The translations under genes were made by a program, and so were the position numbers. Shown here piece by piece: positions 10,617-21,689 of a stretch of 64,000 nucleotides of DNA. The first letter of the stretch is position 1. Every line of letters begins with the position of its first letter. The stretch covers positions 19,296 through 83,295 of the forward strand of contig CAJNOJ010000338.1 in assembly GCA_905250025.1 (NCBI GenBank), given 5' to 3'. This stretch comes from Adineta ricciae. Lineage: Eukaryota > Rotifera > Eurotatoria > Adinetida > Adinetidae. The notes beneath the pieces were generated by a model, which did not search any database, was not told the DNA's origin, and was given only the letters and a program-made list of their open reading frames with translations.

Positions 10617-12332
10617 TTAAAGCCAAAAACTAATAACATAAGAATTATTTTGTAACTTTTCTGTATAGTACATCGTCTTTTTCAGTTCATATAGTTCGTC
10701 TTTGAAGCGTTGGAATTCATTGTATTCTTGTACGTTTTTAATTGAACGCATTTCCACTGTCAAATTTGTTAATTTCTTAAAATCTCTTCTGACAACATTG
10801 ATAAATTCACATAGAGTTCTATAATAATTATCAGCGATAAACAATTGTTTTGAATAGAATTTCAACGTTCTCAAACTTTTTGATAGACCAAGTTTTGATA
10901 GTTCTAAGAAAAATGTCGAATGATAATGGTAATTCGTAATAGCTCCTTGTTCATCTTCATCGGAAAATAAACTCAATTCAAAATGCGTGATCTGTTTTTT
11001 CCTTGCTTTTGATAGCGGCACGATAACCTGTTCGATTTGTTTGATAGCTTTTTCAGTATTCGTCGTTGTTACGAGTAACAAACTGACATTTGTAGAATGT
11101 TGTAAAAGTAGTGATATGAACGAAAGCACATCTATTTTGAGAGTTTCAATATGATAGAAATCAATTCTCTTGAGATTTGAAAATCTTATTTTATCTGATA
11201 ATTGAAGTTTGTTAGGTACAAGTTCATTATAAGCATGAATTCGTAAGTGTTGACAATTGTAAAGATCCTGTGACTTGTAAACCTCTTCAAATGTTAGTGA
11301 GGTCGGTGTGTATTGTAGTAATGGTTGACACTTTTTGAAAGCGTTCCGAGGCTGTGGAATGGGTATCGTAGAAAGTAAGTAGTTCGAATTGCGAAGCGTT
11401 TGAACGTACGGAAAGTACGACGATGTTGGTTTGTATAAAGTATGAATGGAAAATTTGAAAGTTTGAAGATGATCGAAGTTAGAAATTAAATTGTTTAGTT
11501 TGTCGAAATTGGAAAATTGTGGTTCAGCATTTATTACTATTAATGTGAGTGCTCGTAGTTTTTCTTTAAAGAATTCAAGAAACATTTTTATTACATTTAT
11601 TTTCGGTTGAACTTCAGGTTCATCTTCATCTTTGTACTGACCAAATTGTAAGTAAAGTTCTTCTAACTTTTCTGGAAGTTCCCATGAATTATTTGATTGC
11701 AAATTATCGAAGGTGATCATTAGTAAGTCTATCGATATCAAATGTGGCATCAGTTTGAATAGTTTAGACAAAGGTGTAACAGAAGCCAAAGAAATTTGTA
11801 GATGCGTGATCGAAGTTGGCATCCGTGAAACTTCTTCATTAATATCGGATAAACCACGAAAATAAAATAAGTTCAAATCAATTAATTGTGGCAATTCTGA
11901 ATCACAAAGCACGGTTAATACATTGTCATTGGCAAATGAAACTGTGAGTGATGTTAATGAAGGTATTTGAAAGGCTTCATGAAAAAAATTATGTTCATCT
12001 TCTTCTTCGTCGTCGTCGTCGTCGTCTATTATTAATGTTTGTAGATTGTAGAACGAGTGGACTCGATCTTTTAGAAGTTGAAGTTGATGTTGTCCACTGA
12101 TCTTTAGAACTCGAATATTTTCTCTGTATAAAGGAAGAATATACTCGAAAAATAGACAAAATTGTCGATACGAAGGTTTATTTTTGTATGTTAGGTCAAT
12201 TGTATGGGAATATGATTCGAGAATTTGCTCAAACCTCCAATTCAGCTGATTGAATGCGTATAACAGATCAAACTTTTGTAGATAACCAAATATAAATAGT
12301 AGTAATTCATCTGGTAGTTGTTCGAAATGCAT
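10617..12332 (-). CDS. F-box protein, copy 2
   Basis: A 571-residue protein beginning with a canonical F-box (FEQLPDELLLFIFGYL, residues 3-18), the module that binds Skp1 and brings a substrate to an SCF ubiquitin ligase. The rest is rich in Leu, with spaced motifs such as LTSLTVSF and LIDLNLFYFRGL that look like degenerate leucine-rich repeats, the likely substrate-binding part. An acidic run (six Asp, then Glu, about residues 104-114) differs in length and composition from the other copy. The frame is open upstream to 12470, but that part contains a GTTAGT...AG pair upstream of the ATG, so it reads as a 5' UTR intron. The start at 12332 matches the other copy. The substrate is unknown. Confidence 0.85.
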   Translation of the reverse strand: MHFEQLPDELLLFIFGYLQKFDLLYAFNQLNWRFEQILESYSHTIDLTYKNKPSYRQFCLFFEYILPLYRENIRVLKISGQHQLQLLKDRVHSFYNLQTLIIDDDDDDEEEDEHNFFHEAFQIPSLTSLTVSFANDNVLTVLCDSELPQLIDLNLFYFRGLSDINEEVSRMPTSITHLQISLASVTPLSKLFKLMPHLISIDLLMITFDNLQSNNSWELPEKLEELYLQFGQYKDEDEPEVQPKINVIKMFLEFFKEKLRALTLIVINAEPQFSNFDKLNNLISNFDHLQTFKFSIHTLYKPTSSYFPYVQTLRNSNYLLSTIPIPQPRNAFKKCQPLLQYTPTSLTFEEVYKSQDLYNCQHLRIHAYNELVPNKLQLSDKIRFSNLKRIDFYHIETLKIDVLSFISLLLQHSTNVSLLLVTTTNTEKAIKQIEQVIVPLSKARKKQITHFELSLFSDEDEQGAITNYHYHSTFFLELSKLGLSKSLRTLKFYSKQLFIADNYYRTLCEFINVVRRDFKKLTNLTVEMRSIKNVQEYNEFQRFKDELYELKKTMYYTEKLQNNSYVISFWL

Positions 12333-13411
12333 GCCTTTTTTTATGTCACTAAAGAGAAAGTGTGCTATAAGTATATACAATAAGTGAGAAAAAGATATCA
12401 TGACTAACCTATGATGATATTCAGTTGCAGAAAGAACAACCATTGACGTGTTAGTGTCCATAGGTGACACTACATAGCGCTACCTACATAGATTATATGT
12501 ATTATACATAGGTAGACACCAATATATTATTATCGTTTTTCTGTTCTAGTTCTAGATGCTATTCGTTAACTAAGTTATTTTCCTTCTTTCGTTTATGTCG
12601 ATTATGTGGTGTAATGGGTTCAAAACTGGCCATGACAATTGGATCTCACCCTTTAGAACACAATTCTACACATAGTGAAAGATGCATTATTCAAAATCAT
12701 CTCCATCTCCAATACCAACCATTCATTGAATGTTTTCTTTATTTATAAGAAATATAACGAATATTTCTATCACACAGCAACAATCATATGTGCTATAGTA
12801 ATAGTATTTTATTGAAAATAAGAAAAAAATAGATGCATTAATAAAGTGAACGAGGTCATTCACCACAAGAAAAATTAGCTTCAAAATGAGAATAAGAAAG
12901 TTTATATAAGTTTTTGAATTTCATTATTGGTCGTATAGTTTCAAATTCTAAAATAAATGACAGTCTGCATATTGTTATGTATATAGCAAGTCTATACTTA
13001 TAGAAAACTCTCCAAAAGTTAGCGATTTGAAAAAACTTAGATCTTAAATTTTCCCCTATTCTTTTTTTTCTAATAATAATTGAATATGAAGGTGATAATT
13101 GTTTTTACTACACAACAGAAAGTTAAGGCTAGATTTTAAACAGGGTTACCGTGTTAGGATCGACCACTAAATGCCCTCTATAATTTAAGAACCACTTCTC
13201 CATACCTCGCTCGTCTCGTTATTTCCAAAAGTCTATGCTCATGTGGAGAATGTTTTCCATAAATGAATTGATTATAATCCGTAAATAAATGTAGATTTGG
13301 CGAAGTGTATTATCGTAACTCTATTTTAGTCAAAAATAACTTTCTCTGGGATTTTAATCGGACGTGGATGAAACATCTGAAAAGTTATCGGTGAGAAGGA
13401 TCCTGAACTAC
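12333..13411. other. intergenic stretch, copy 2
   Basis: Aligns with 18215-19249. Near 12480-12520 there is a small palindromic insertion relative to the other copy, flanked by CTACCTA and TAGGTAG. No gene is supported. Confidence 0.6.
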
Positions 13412-14554
13412 TCACTTGATTGAGAACAACAATAGTAGTACCAACAGTATTCCATGGGCACCATGATGATTAATATTAGAAATGCTACTAGATGCCATTG
13501 TAGTAGAATTGCCAATAGGGGTAGTTGTAGTAGAATTACCAATAGTGGTAGATGTAGTAGAATTACTACCAAAAACAGTTGTGGAAGTGCTACTAGGAGC
13601 AATGGTGGTAGTAGCGCTGAAAGTAACTGTTGCGGAAGTGCTACTAGAGGCAATGAAAGTAGTGGCGCTTGAAGTAACTGTCGTGGAAGTGCCACTAGAA
13701 GAAGCAGTGGTAGTAGTAGCGCTGGATGTAGCTGTTGTGGAAGTGCTACCAAAAGAGACAGTAGTTGTAGTACCAGCATTGCTACAACAATAATTACAAC
13801 AAGCACTGGCAGCATCAGCAGTTATATTGAAAGGATTAGTAGCAATGTAACTACCTAAACTAGCACAAGTAGAGTAATAGCCAACAGGAACTGTAAAAGT
13901 AGGAAAAGTAATATTGGAAATCGTAATGGTTTGAGTGGTGAACGTCGCAGTAGTAATGTTAGGAATCGTAACGGTCTGAGTTGTAAAAGTCGGAGTAGTG
14001 ATATTGGAAATCGTAATTGTTTGAGTGGTAACTGTCATAGTTGTAAACGTCGGAGTAGTAATGTTGGGAATCGTAATAGTTTGAGTAGTAACATTCACAG
14101 TTGTAAACGTCGGAGTAGTGATATTTGGAACCGTAATGGTTTCAGTGGTCACAGTCATAGTTGTAAAAGTTGGAGTAGTGATATTGGAAATCGTAATTGT
14201 TTGAGTGGTAACTGTCATAGTTGTAAACGTCGGAGTAGTAATGTTAGGAACCGTAATAGTTTGAGTGGTAAACGTTAAAGTAGTCATATTAGGAGTTTGA
14301 ATAGTGGAAATAGTTGGAACACTGAAACCAGGACATGTACAACTACGATAACCGTTGCCATTACCATTAATAACATACCCACCTAGACAATTACCATCAT
14401 CGTTACCATCACTACACCCAGCAGTATTACAACTAGCACTGTTAGGTCCGTTTCCTGGAGTAACATAACAATTACAACCGGCTGGAGGGTCGCCGTTTGT
14501 TGGATGCAAAGCTAAAAGCAATGCGACAAAGACAACTGTTTTGCCTTGAATCAT
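13412..14554 (-). CDS. mucin-like, probably GPI-anchored surface protein, copy 2
   Basis: A 380-residue protein with a hydrophobic signal peptide (residues about 1-21, VVFVALLLALH), a Cys-rich segment (GCNCYVTPG to CTCPGF, about 25-77), and then a Thr-rich domain of about 20-residue repeats on the theme NITTPTFTTMTVTTQTIT (about 88-218). A second short Cys patch (SACCNYCCSN), a Ser/Thr repeat array (about 272-350), and a hydrophobic C-terminal tail after a His-rich turn (ILLVLLLLFSIK) complete it. The tail fits a GPI-attachment signal. Many NIT/NST sequons and dense Thr/Ser predict heavy glycosylation. The role is likely a cell-surface or secreted coat; the partner is unknown. Long open frames on the other strand arise from the repeats. 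Confidence 0.8.
   Translation of the reverse strand: MIQGKTVVFVALLLALHPTNGDPPAGCNCYVTPGNGPNSASCNTAGCSDGNDDGNCLGGYVINGNGNGYRSCTCPGFSVPTISTIQTPNMTTLTFTTQTITVPNITTPTFTTMTVTTQTITISNITTPTFTTMTVTTETITVPNITTPTFTTVNVTTQTITIPNITTPTFTTMTVTTQTITISNITTPTFTTQTVTIPNITTATFTTQTITISNITFPTFTVPVGYYSTCASLGSYIATNPFNITADAASACCNYCCSNAGTTTTVSFGSTSTTATSSATTTTASSSGTSTTVTSSATTFIASSSTSATVTFSATTTIAPSSTSTTVFGSNSTTSTTIGNSTTTTPIGNSTTMASSSISNINHHGAHGILLVLLLLFSIK
13490..13760 (-). repeat. Ser/Thr-encoding tandem repeat inside the mucin-like gene, copy 2
   Basis: Imperfect units of about 15 codons encode SSTSTTVTSSATTT-like peptides. This array differs more between the two haplotypes than the rest of the gene, as expected for a slipping or gene-converting repeat. 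Confidence 0.7.
13900..14293 (-). repeat. 60-nt tandem repeats of the mucin-like gene, copy 2
   Basis: About seven units of roughly 60 nt encode the NITTPTFTTMTVTTQTIT theme. Some units are shortened to about 30 nt (TTPTFTTQTVTIPNI). Confidence 0.8.
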
Positions 14555-15703
14555 TAATGTTGGCTTCTATGTATCGTACTTGAAAGTATGAGGGTAATTA
14601 GTGTAGCGACACACAATTTATTTCTCTACACATAGAAAGCGATCGGAGAGAAAATAAAAAACGAAAACAAACCTGCTCATTTCTACCTCTCATATACATA
14701 TACATATATTTCAGTCTTCCTTTTAACTATGGACACGCCTTTAATATCATCATATTTAGCGACAACAACAAGAATAGCACGCTGTGATACAGTGACGTTT
14801 AAGGATGCACTTTGGTCGTAAGGTAAACAAAACAATAATAAGCTCTTTTACGTAGAGTAGTATGTGATTACTCATACATTTTGAATTTATTGAAACGTAT
14901 GAAAAACACTGAATAAAGAAGATTATTTCTGAAGTGAATATGTGACAAATATTGTTTCATTCAAACAATGATCAGCTGTGCATTGATGAGAACGAGAATA
15001 TGCATAACGATGTTGCAATATGATATAAATTAAGAACTGATTTATCATCTTTGTGTCGTGTATTTCAACAGTGTAAGATTTTATAAATAAAAATGGATCA
15101 TATAGACATCCCAGATGAAACATTGAATAAACAATTGAAGTGAAAATGTATATCTGCAACATAATGTCGGATGTGATGAAGATTTGGATTCAGCTACATA
15201 TGAATAACTGATCCTTTTCTTTTGTAATATTCTTTTCTTCTAATATCTAACGACTAACGAATATTTATTATTCAATTTCGTGTAAAACTTATATTCTGAT
15301 AGTAATGATCAGTCATTTGAAAGTCGATTGGGACGACCGCTTTCAAGTAAAATATACATTAAGATTGAGGGAGAAACGAAAAACATCAACTGTGTGTCGT
15401 ATAATACATCTCGTGAGAATAAATATTTTCTATCTTTGCGAGTGATGACATCATGAGTAACATCACATTTGTTTTTCGAAAACAGAAAAGAGCTATTTTA
15501 TTATATGGATCTCTTTTTGTTTCAAATGACTTAAAGAAAGAAATTAATAACATCTTACGAATTCTGGTGACAAACAGAATTTATTATAATTGAAAATTCA
15601 TTCTATTTCTGTCTCCAACCTATCATTAATTATCGATATTGATAAGATATATATTCTTGTGGAAATCAAACCATATGCAATTTATATATCGATCGTTCTG
15701 AGA
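14555..15703. other. intergenic stretch to the end of the copy-2 contig
   Basis: Aligns with 20390-21558. A 79-codon minus-strand frame at 14923-15162 is shifted in the other copy and is not taken as a gene. The contig ends at 15703. Confidence 0.6.
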
Positions 15704-15704
15704 N
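15704..15704. other. single N, contig join
   Basis: Separates copy 2 from the continuation of copy 1, which starts with the 190-nt overlap of 4687-4876. Confidence 0.85.
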
Positions 15705-15894
15705 ATCGAATTTAAAAAGATCGAAAATAAAAAAATATCGAATACGCAAATTATACAAACATCGAAAAATGGACAAGGTGCGAATGATTTAGTTTGAGAA
15801 AGGCATTGTTCTTCACCCTCACCCTCAATCTTACACATCTATCTGCACTCTCTTCTTTGTTTTCGATGGTTTGATTTTCGATGGTTTGATTTTC
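15705..15894. repeat. 190-nt sequence identical to 4687-4876
   Basis: Overlap of two contig ends; see 4687-4876. Confidence 0.85.
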
Positions 15895-16507
15895 GATATT
15901 TTTCCTTTCGACATTTTAATATTTCGATCAATTTCAGGTTAACCTTTGGCGCACAATTTCTCGAAGATATTTAACGGGTGAATCACATTGAAATGCACTA
16001 ACCAATCATCCGGTTGCGATTATGTTGATTCTGAATATTAAGGTATTTACAATCAATGGGTTGATGAAGCGCCTGGTTTTCTCGAAAATTCGAGCTTCTC
16101 AGAAAAAAGGTTTTTCTGATGTTTCCGGATGATAGAAGATATTCAATTCTATATAAAAACCTATTTTAGTAAACAAGGAAGCTCATTTGTGTATAAAGTT
16201 ATAAACGATCCGTTGTCTTTTCATGCTGGATTCACATCGATAGAATACTTCAATTTTCGAAAACCATTTATCCAGATTCATAGTATAATCAGATGTGATT
16301 GACTAAGATTTTCTTGTTTTGAGTGTTAAAAATAAGTTTTTATGCATCAGTGAATTAGCATATAATTCAAGATTACGATAAGATCAATCTAAGAATGATT
16401 GTTTGATGATGTATTCTGTGAATAAGCATTAGAGAGTTTTCTTTACGTAATTTTGTAGAATCTGGCCTTTGCCTTCATTCACTTTCGCCCTCATTCTCAA
16501 AATTTTC
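15895..16507. other. intergenic stretch, copy 1
   Basis: The first 60 bases have no copy-2 counterpart; from about 15955 it aligns with 9780-10616. No gene is supported. Confidence 0.6.
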
Positions 16508-18214
16508 TTAAAGCCAAAAACTAATATTATAAAAATCATTTTGTAACTTTTCTGTATAGTACATCGTCTTTTTCAGCTCATGTAGTTCGTCTTTGAAGAG
16601 TTCGAATTCATTGTAATCTTGTACGATTTTAATTGAACGCATTTCCACTGTCAAATTCGTTAATTTCTTAAAATCTCTTCTGACAACATTGATAAATTCA
16701 CGTAGGGTTCCATAATATTTATCAACGGTAAACAATTGTTCTGAATAGAATTTCAACGTTCTCAAACTTCTTGATAGACCAAGTTTCGATAGTTCTAAGA
16801 AAAATGTCGAATGATAATGGTAGTTCGTAATAGCTCCTTGTTCATCTTCATCGGAAAATAAACTCAATTCAAAATGTGTGATCTGTTTTTTCCTTGCTTT
16901 TGATAGCGGCACGAGAACCTGTTCGATTTGTTTGATAGCTTTTTCAGTATTCGTCGTTGTTACGTGTAACAAACTGACATTTGTAGAATGTTGTAAAAGT
17001 AGTGATATAAACGAAAGCACATCCATTTTGAGAGCTTCAATATGATAGAAATCGATTCTCTTGAGATTTAGAAATCTTATTTTATCCGATAATTGAAGTT
17101 TGTTAGGTACAAGTTCGTTATAAGTATGAATTCGTAAGTGTTGACAATTGTAAAGATCCTGCGACTTGTAAACCTCTTCAAATGACAGTGAGGTCGGTGT
17201 GTATTGTAGCAATGGTTGACACTTTTTGAAAGCGTTCCGCGGCTGAGGTATGGGCATCGTAGAGAGTAAGTAGTTCGAATTGCGAAACGTTTGAACATAT
17301 GGAAAGTGCGACGATGTTGGTTTGTATAAAGTATGGATGGAAAATTTGAAAGTTTGAAGATGATCGAAGTTAGAAATTAAGTTGTTTAATTGGTCGAAAT
17401 TGGAAAACTCTGGTTCAGCATTTATTACTATTAATGTGAGTGCTCGTAGTTTTTCTTTAAAACATTCAAGAAACGTTTGTATTACATTTATTTTCGGCTG
17501 AACTTCAGGTTCGTCTTCATCATTGTACTGACCAAATTGTAAGTAAAGTTCTTCTAATTTTTCTGGAAGTTCCCATGAATTATTTGATTGCAAATTATCG
17601 AAGGTGATCATTAATAAATCTATCGATATCAGATGTGGCATCAATTTGAATAGTTTAGACAAAGGCGTAACAGAAGCCAAAGAAATTTGTAGATGCGTGA
17701 TCGAAGTTGGCATCCGTGAAACTTCTTCATTAATATCGGATAAACCACGAAAATAAAATAAGTTCAAATCAATTAACTGTGGCAATTCTGAATCACAAAG
17801 CACGGTTAATACATTGTCATCGGCAAATGAAACTGTGAGTGATGTTAGTGACGGCATTTGAAAAGCTTCATGAAAAAAATTCTGTTGATCTTCTTCTTCT
17901 TCTTCGTCTATTACTAATGTTTGTAGATTGTAGAACGAGTGGACTCGATCTTTTAGAAGTTGAAGTTGATGTTGTCCACTGATCTTTAGAACTCGAATAT
18001 TTTCTTTGTATAAAGGAAGAATATACTCGATAAATAGACGAAATTGTCGATACGAAGGTTTATTTTTGTATGTTAGATCAATTGTACGGGAATATGATTC
18101 GAGAATTTGCTCAAGCCTCCGATTCAGCTGATTGAATGCGTATAACAGATCAAACTTTTGTAGATAACCAAATATAAATAGTAGTAATTCATCTGGTAGT
18201 TGTTCGAAATGCAT
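16508..18214 (-). CDS. F-box protein, copy 1
   Basis: The 568-residue allele of the gene at 10617. The F-box (FEQLPDELLLFIFGYL) is identical in both copies, and the Leu-rich body is nearly the same, with scattered replacements. The acidic run is shorter and made of Glu (five Glu, then Asp). The ATG at 18214 follows a stretch that contains the same putative 5' UTR intron acceptor. Both alleles are intact, so both are probably functional SCF adaptor subunits. Confidence 0.85.
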   Translation of the reverse strand: MHFEQLPDELLLFIFGYLQKFDLLYAFNQLNRRLEQILESYSRTIDLTYKNKPSYRQFRLFIEYILPLYKENIRVLKISGQHQLQLLKDRVHSFYNLQTLVIDEEEEEDQQNFFHEAFQMPSLTSLTVSFADDNVLTVLCDSELPQLIDLNLFYFRGLSDINEEVSRMPTSITHLQISLASVTPLSKLFKLMPHLISIDLLMITFDNLQSNNSWELPEKLEELYLQFGQYNDEDEPEVQPKINVIQTFLECFKEKLRALTLIVINAEPEFSNFDQLNNLISNFDHLQTFKFSIHTLYKPTSSHFPYVQTFRNSNYLLSTMPIPQPRNAFKKCQPLLQYTPTSLSFEEVYKSQDLYNCQHLRIHTYNELVPNKLQLSDKIRFLNLKRIDFYHIEALKMDVLSFISLLLQHSTNVSLLHVTTTNTEKAIKQIEQVLVPLSKARKKQITHFELSLFSDEDEQGAITNYHYHSTFFLELSKLGLSRSLRTLKFYSEQLFTVDKYYGTLREFINVVRRDFKKLTNLTVEMRSIKIVQDYNEFELFKDELHELKKTMYYTEKLQNDFYNISFWL

Positions 18215-19249
18215 GCCTTTTTTATGTCACTAAAAAGAAAGTGTGCTATAAGTATAAATAATAAGTGAGAAAGAGAACAAGGTATCACGAGTGACCTATG
18301 ATGACTAAGTTGCAGAAAGAACAACCATTGGCGTGTTAATGTCCATAGATGACATTACATTGCGCTAGTTACATAGATGAACACCAATATATTACTTTCG
18401 TTTATGTCGATTATGTGGTGTAATGGGTTCAAAATTGGCCATGACAATTGGATCTCACCTTTTAGAACACAATTCTACACATAGTGGAAGATGCACTATG
18501 CATTTTCTGGTTCCCCATTTGCATTATTCAAAATCATCTACATCCCCAATACCAACCATTCATTGAATGTTTTCTTTATTTATAAGAAATGTAACGAATA
18601 TTTCTATCACACAGCAACAACCATATGTGCTATAGTAATGGTATTTTATTCAAAATAAGAAACAAACAGATACATTAATAAAGTGAACGAAGCCATTCGC
18701 CACAAGAAAAATTAGCTGCAAAATGAGAATAAGAAAGTTTATATGAGTTTTTAAATTTCATTATTGGTCGTATGGTTTCAAATTCTAAAATAAATGACAG
18801 TCTGCATATTGTTATGTATATAACAAGTCTATATTTATAGGGAACTCTCCAAAAGTTAGCGATTTGAAAAAACTTCGATCTTAAATTTTTCCCTATTCTT
18901 TTCTTTCTAATCATAATTGAATATGAAGGTAATAATTGTTTTTACTACACAACAGAAAGTTAAGACTAGATTGTAAACAGGATTACCGTGTTAGGATCAA
19001 CCACTAAATGCTCTCTATAATTTAAGAACCACTTCTCCATACCTCGCTCGTCTCGTTATTTCCAAAAGTCTATGCTCATGTGAAGAATGTTTTCCATAAA
19101 TGAATTGATTATAATTCGTAAATAAATGTAGATTTGGCGAAGTGTTCTTATCGTAACTCTATTTTAGTCAAAAATAACTTTCTCTAGGATTTTTATCGGA
19201 CGTGAATGAAACATCTGAAAAGTTATCGGTGAGAAGGATCCTGAACTAC
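18215..19249. other. intergenic stretch, copy 1
   Basis: Aligns with 12333-13411; nothing further is seen. Confidence 0.6.
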
Positions 19250-20389
19250 TCACTTGATTGAGAACAACAATAGTAATACCAACAGTATTCCATGGACACC
19301 ATGATGATTAGTATTAGAAATGCTACTAGATGCCACTGTAGTAGAATTGCCAATAGGGGTAGTTGTATTAGAATTACCAATAGTGGTAGACGTAGTAGAA
19401 TTACTACCAGAAACAGTTGTGGAAGTGCTACTAGGAGCAATGGTGGTAGTAGCGGTGGAAGTAACTGTTGCAGAGGTGCTACTAAGAGCAACGGTGGTAG
19501 TAATGCTGGAGGTAACTGTTGCGGAAGTGCTACTAGGAGTAACGGTGGTAGTAACGCTGGAGGTAACTGTTGTGGAAGTGCTTCCAAAAGAGACAGTAGT
19601 TGTAGTACCAGCATTGCTACAACAATAATTACAACAAGCACTAGCAGCATCAGCAGTTATATTGAAAGGATTAGTAGCAATGTAACTACCTAAACTAGCA
19701 CAAGTAGAGTAATAGCCAACAGGAACTGTAAAAGTAGGAAAAGTAATATTGGAAATCGTAATGGTTTGAGTGGTGAAAGTCGCAGTAGTTATGTTAGGAA
19801 TCGTAACGGTCTGAGTTGTAAAAGTCGGAGTAGTGATATTGGAAATTGTAATGGTTTGAGTGGTAACTGTCATAGTTGTAAACGTCGGAGTAGTAATGTT
19901 GGGAATCGTAATAGTTTCAGTAGTAACAGTCATAGTTGTAAACGTCGGGGTAGTGATATTTGGAACCGTAATGGTTTCAGTGGTCAAAGTCATAGTTGTA
20001 AAAGTTGGAGTAGTGACATCGGGACTCGTAATGGTTTGAGTGGTAACTGTCATAGTTGTAAACGTCGGAGTAGTAATGTTAGGAACCGTAATGGTTTGAG
20101 TCGTAAACGTTAAAGTAGTCATATTGGGACTTTGAATAGTAGAAATAGTTGGAACACTGAAGCCAGGACACGCACAACTACGATAACCGTTGCCATTACC
20201 ATTAATCACATATCCTCCTAGACAATTACCATCATCGTTACCAGCACTACACCCAGCCGTATTACAACTAGCACTGTTAGGTGCATTTCCTGGAGTAACA
20301 TAGCAATTACAACCGGCTGGAGGGTCGCCGTTTGTCAGATGCAGAGCTAAAAGCAATGCGAGAAAGGCAACTGTTTTACCTTGAATCAT
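19250..20389 (-). CDS. mucin-like, probably GPI-anchored surface protein, copy 1
   Basis: The 379-residue allele of the gene at 13412, with the same order: signal peptide, Cys-rich head (GCNCYVTPG), 20-residue Thr repeats, Cys patch (SACCNYCCSN), Ser/Thr array and hydrophobic GPI-type tail (ILLVLLLLFSIK). The head and tail are nearly identical between copies. The Ser/Thr array differs in unit sequence (for example SSTSATVTSSITTTV) while total length stays within one residue. Confidence 0.8.
   Translation of the reverse strand: MIQGKTVAFLALLLALHLTNGDPPAGCNCYVTPGNAPNSASCNTAGCSAGNDDGNCLGGYVINGNGNGYRSCACPGFSVPTISTIQSPNMTTLTFTTQTITVPNITTPTFTTMTVTTQTITSPDVTTPTFTTMTLTTETITVPNITTPTFTTMTVTTETITIPNITTPTFTTMTVTTQTITISNITTPTFTTQTVTIPNITTATFTTQTITISNITFPTFTVPVGYYSTCASLGSYIATNPFNITADAASACCNYCCSNAGTTTTVSFGSTSTTVTSSVTTTVTPSSTSATVTSSITTTVALSSTSATVTSTATTTIAPSSTSTTVSGSNSTTSTTIGNSNTTTPIGNSTTVASSSISNTNHHGVHGILLVLLLLFSIK
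19735..20128 (-). repeat. 60-nt tandem repeats of the mucin-like gene, copy 1
   Basis: The same repeat type and number as 13900-14293, with different unit variants (for example SPDVTTPTFTT). Confidence 0.8.
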
Positions 20390-21689
20390 TAATGTTGGCT
20401 TCTATGTATCGCACTTGAAAGTATGAGGACAATTAGTGTAGCGATACACAATTTATTTCTCTACACATAGAAAGTGATCGGAGAGAAAATAAAAATCGAA
20501 AACAAACCTGCCCATTTCTACCTCTCATATACATATATTTTGGTCTTCCTTTTAACTACGGACACGCCTTTGATATCATCATATTTAGTGACAACAACAA
20601 GAATAGCACGCTGTGATACAGTGACGCTTAAGGATGCACTTTGATCGTAAGGTAAACAAAACAAAAATAAGCTCTTTTACGTAGAGTAGTATGTGTTTAC
20701 TCATACATTTTGAATTTATTGAAACGTGTGAACACTGGATAAAGAAGATTACTTATGAACTGAATATGTGACAAATATTTGTTCATCCAAGCAATGATCA
20801 GCTGTGCATTGATGAGAACGAGAATATGCACAACGATGTTGAAATATGATATAAATTAACAACTAATTTGCCATCTTTGTGTCGTTGATTTCTAGTGCGA
20901 TGTTTTATAAATGAAAATGAATCATATAGACGTTCCAGATGAAACATGGAATAAACAATTGAAGTGAAAATGTACATCTGCAACGTAGTGTCGAATGTGA
21001 TGAGGATTTGGATTCAGTTGCACATGAATAATTGATCCTTTTCTTTTGTAATACTCTTTTCCTCTAATATCTAACGACTGACGAGTATTTATTATTCAAT
21101 CTCCAGGAAAGCTTAATTTCTGACAGTAATGATCATTCTTTAAAAGTCGATTGACACGACCACTTCCAGGTAAAATATACATTAAGATTGAGAGAGAAAC
21201 GAAAAACATCAACTGTGTATCGTATAAATTAATACGTCTTGTGAGAATCAATATTTTCTATCTTCGCGAGCGATGACATCATGAGTAACATCACATTTGT
21301 TTTTCGAAAACAGAAAAGAGCTATTTTATTATATGGATCTCTTTTTGTTTCAAATGACTTAAAGAAAGAAATTAATAACATCTTACAGATTCTGGTGACA
21401 CACAGAATTTATTATAATTGAAAATTCATTCTATTTCTGTCTCCAACCTATCAGTAATAGAAAATAAATGAATCAAATTCATTAATTATCGATATCGATA
21501 AGATATATATTCTAGTAGAAATCAAACCATATGCAATTTATATATCGATCGTTCTGAGGATGAAAGTAAACTTGAAATAAATTGAGTAATATTCATTCTT
21601 GAACAACACATGTGCGATAATGTATTCGTTATTATTATATATTATTTAGAACATTTATTTCAACAATTTGACTTTCTCAAATAGAATAA
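20390..21689. other. intergenic stretch, copy 1
   Basis: Aligns with copy 2 up to about 21558, where the copy-2 contig ended. No gene is supported. Confidence 0.6.

Noticed and set aside
12333-12470. N-terminal extension of the copy-2 F-box frame
   Set aside because: The extension contains a GTTAGT...AG intron-like pair, and the other copy starts at the F-box ATG.
13454-14278. Long plus-strand frames opposite the mucin-like gene (also 19292-20113)
   Set aside because: They arise from the Thr/Ser codon repeats read in antisense; there is no domain, and the minus-strand gene has signal peptide, Cys modules and GPI tail.
14923-15162. 79-codon minus-strand frame with partial match at 20798-20983
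   Set aside because: The frame shifts between the two haplotypes, so it is unlikely to be coding.
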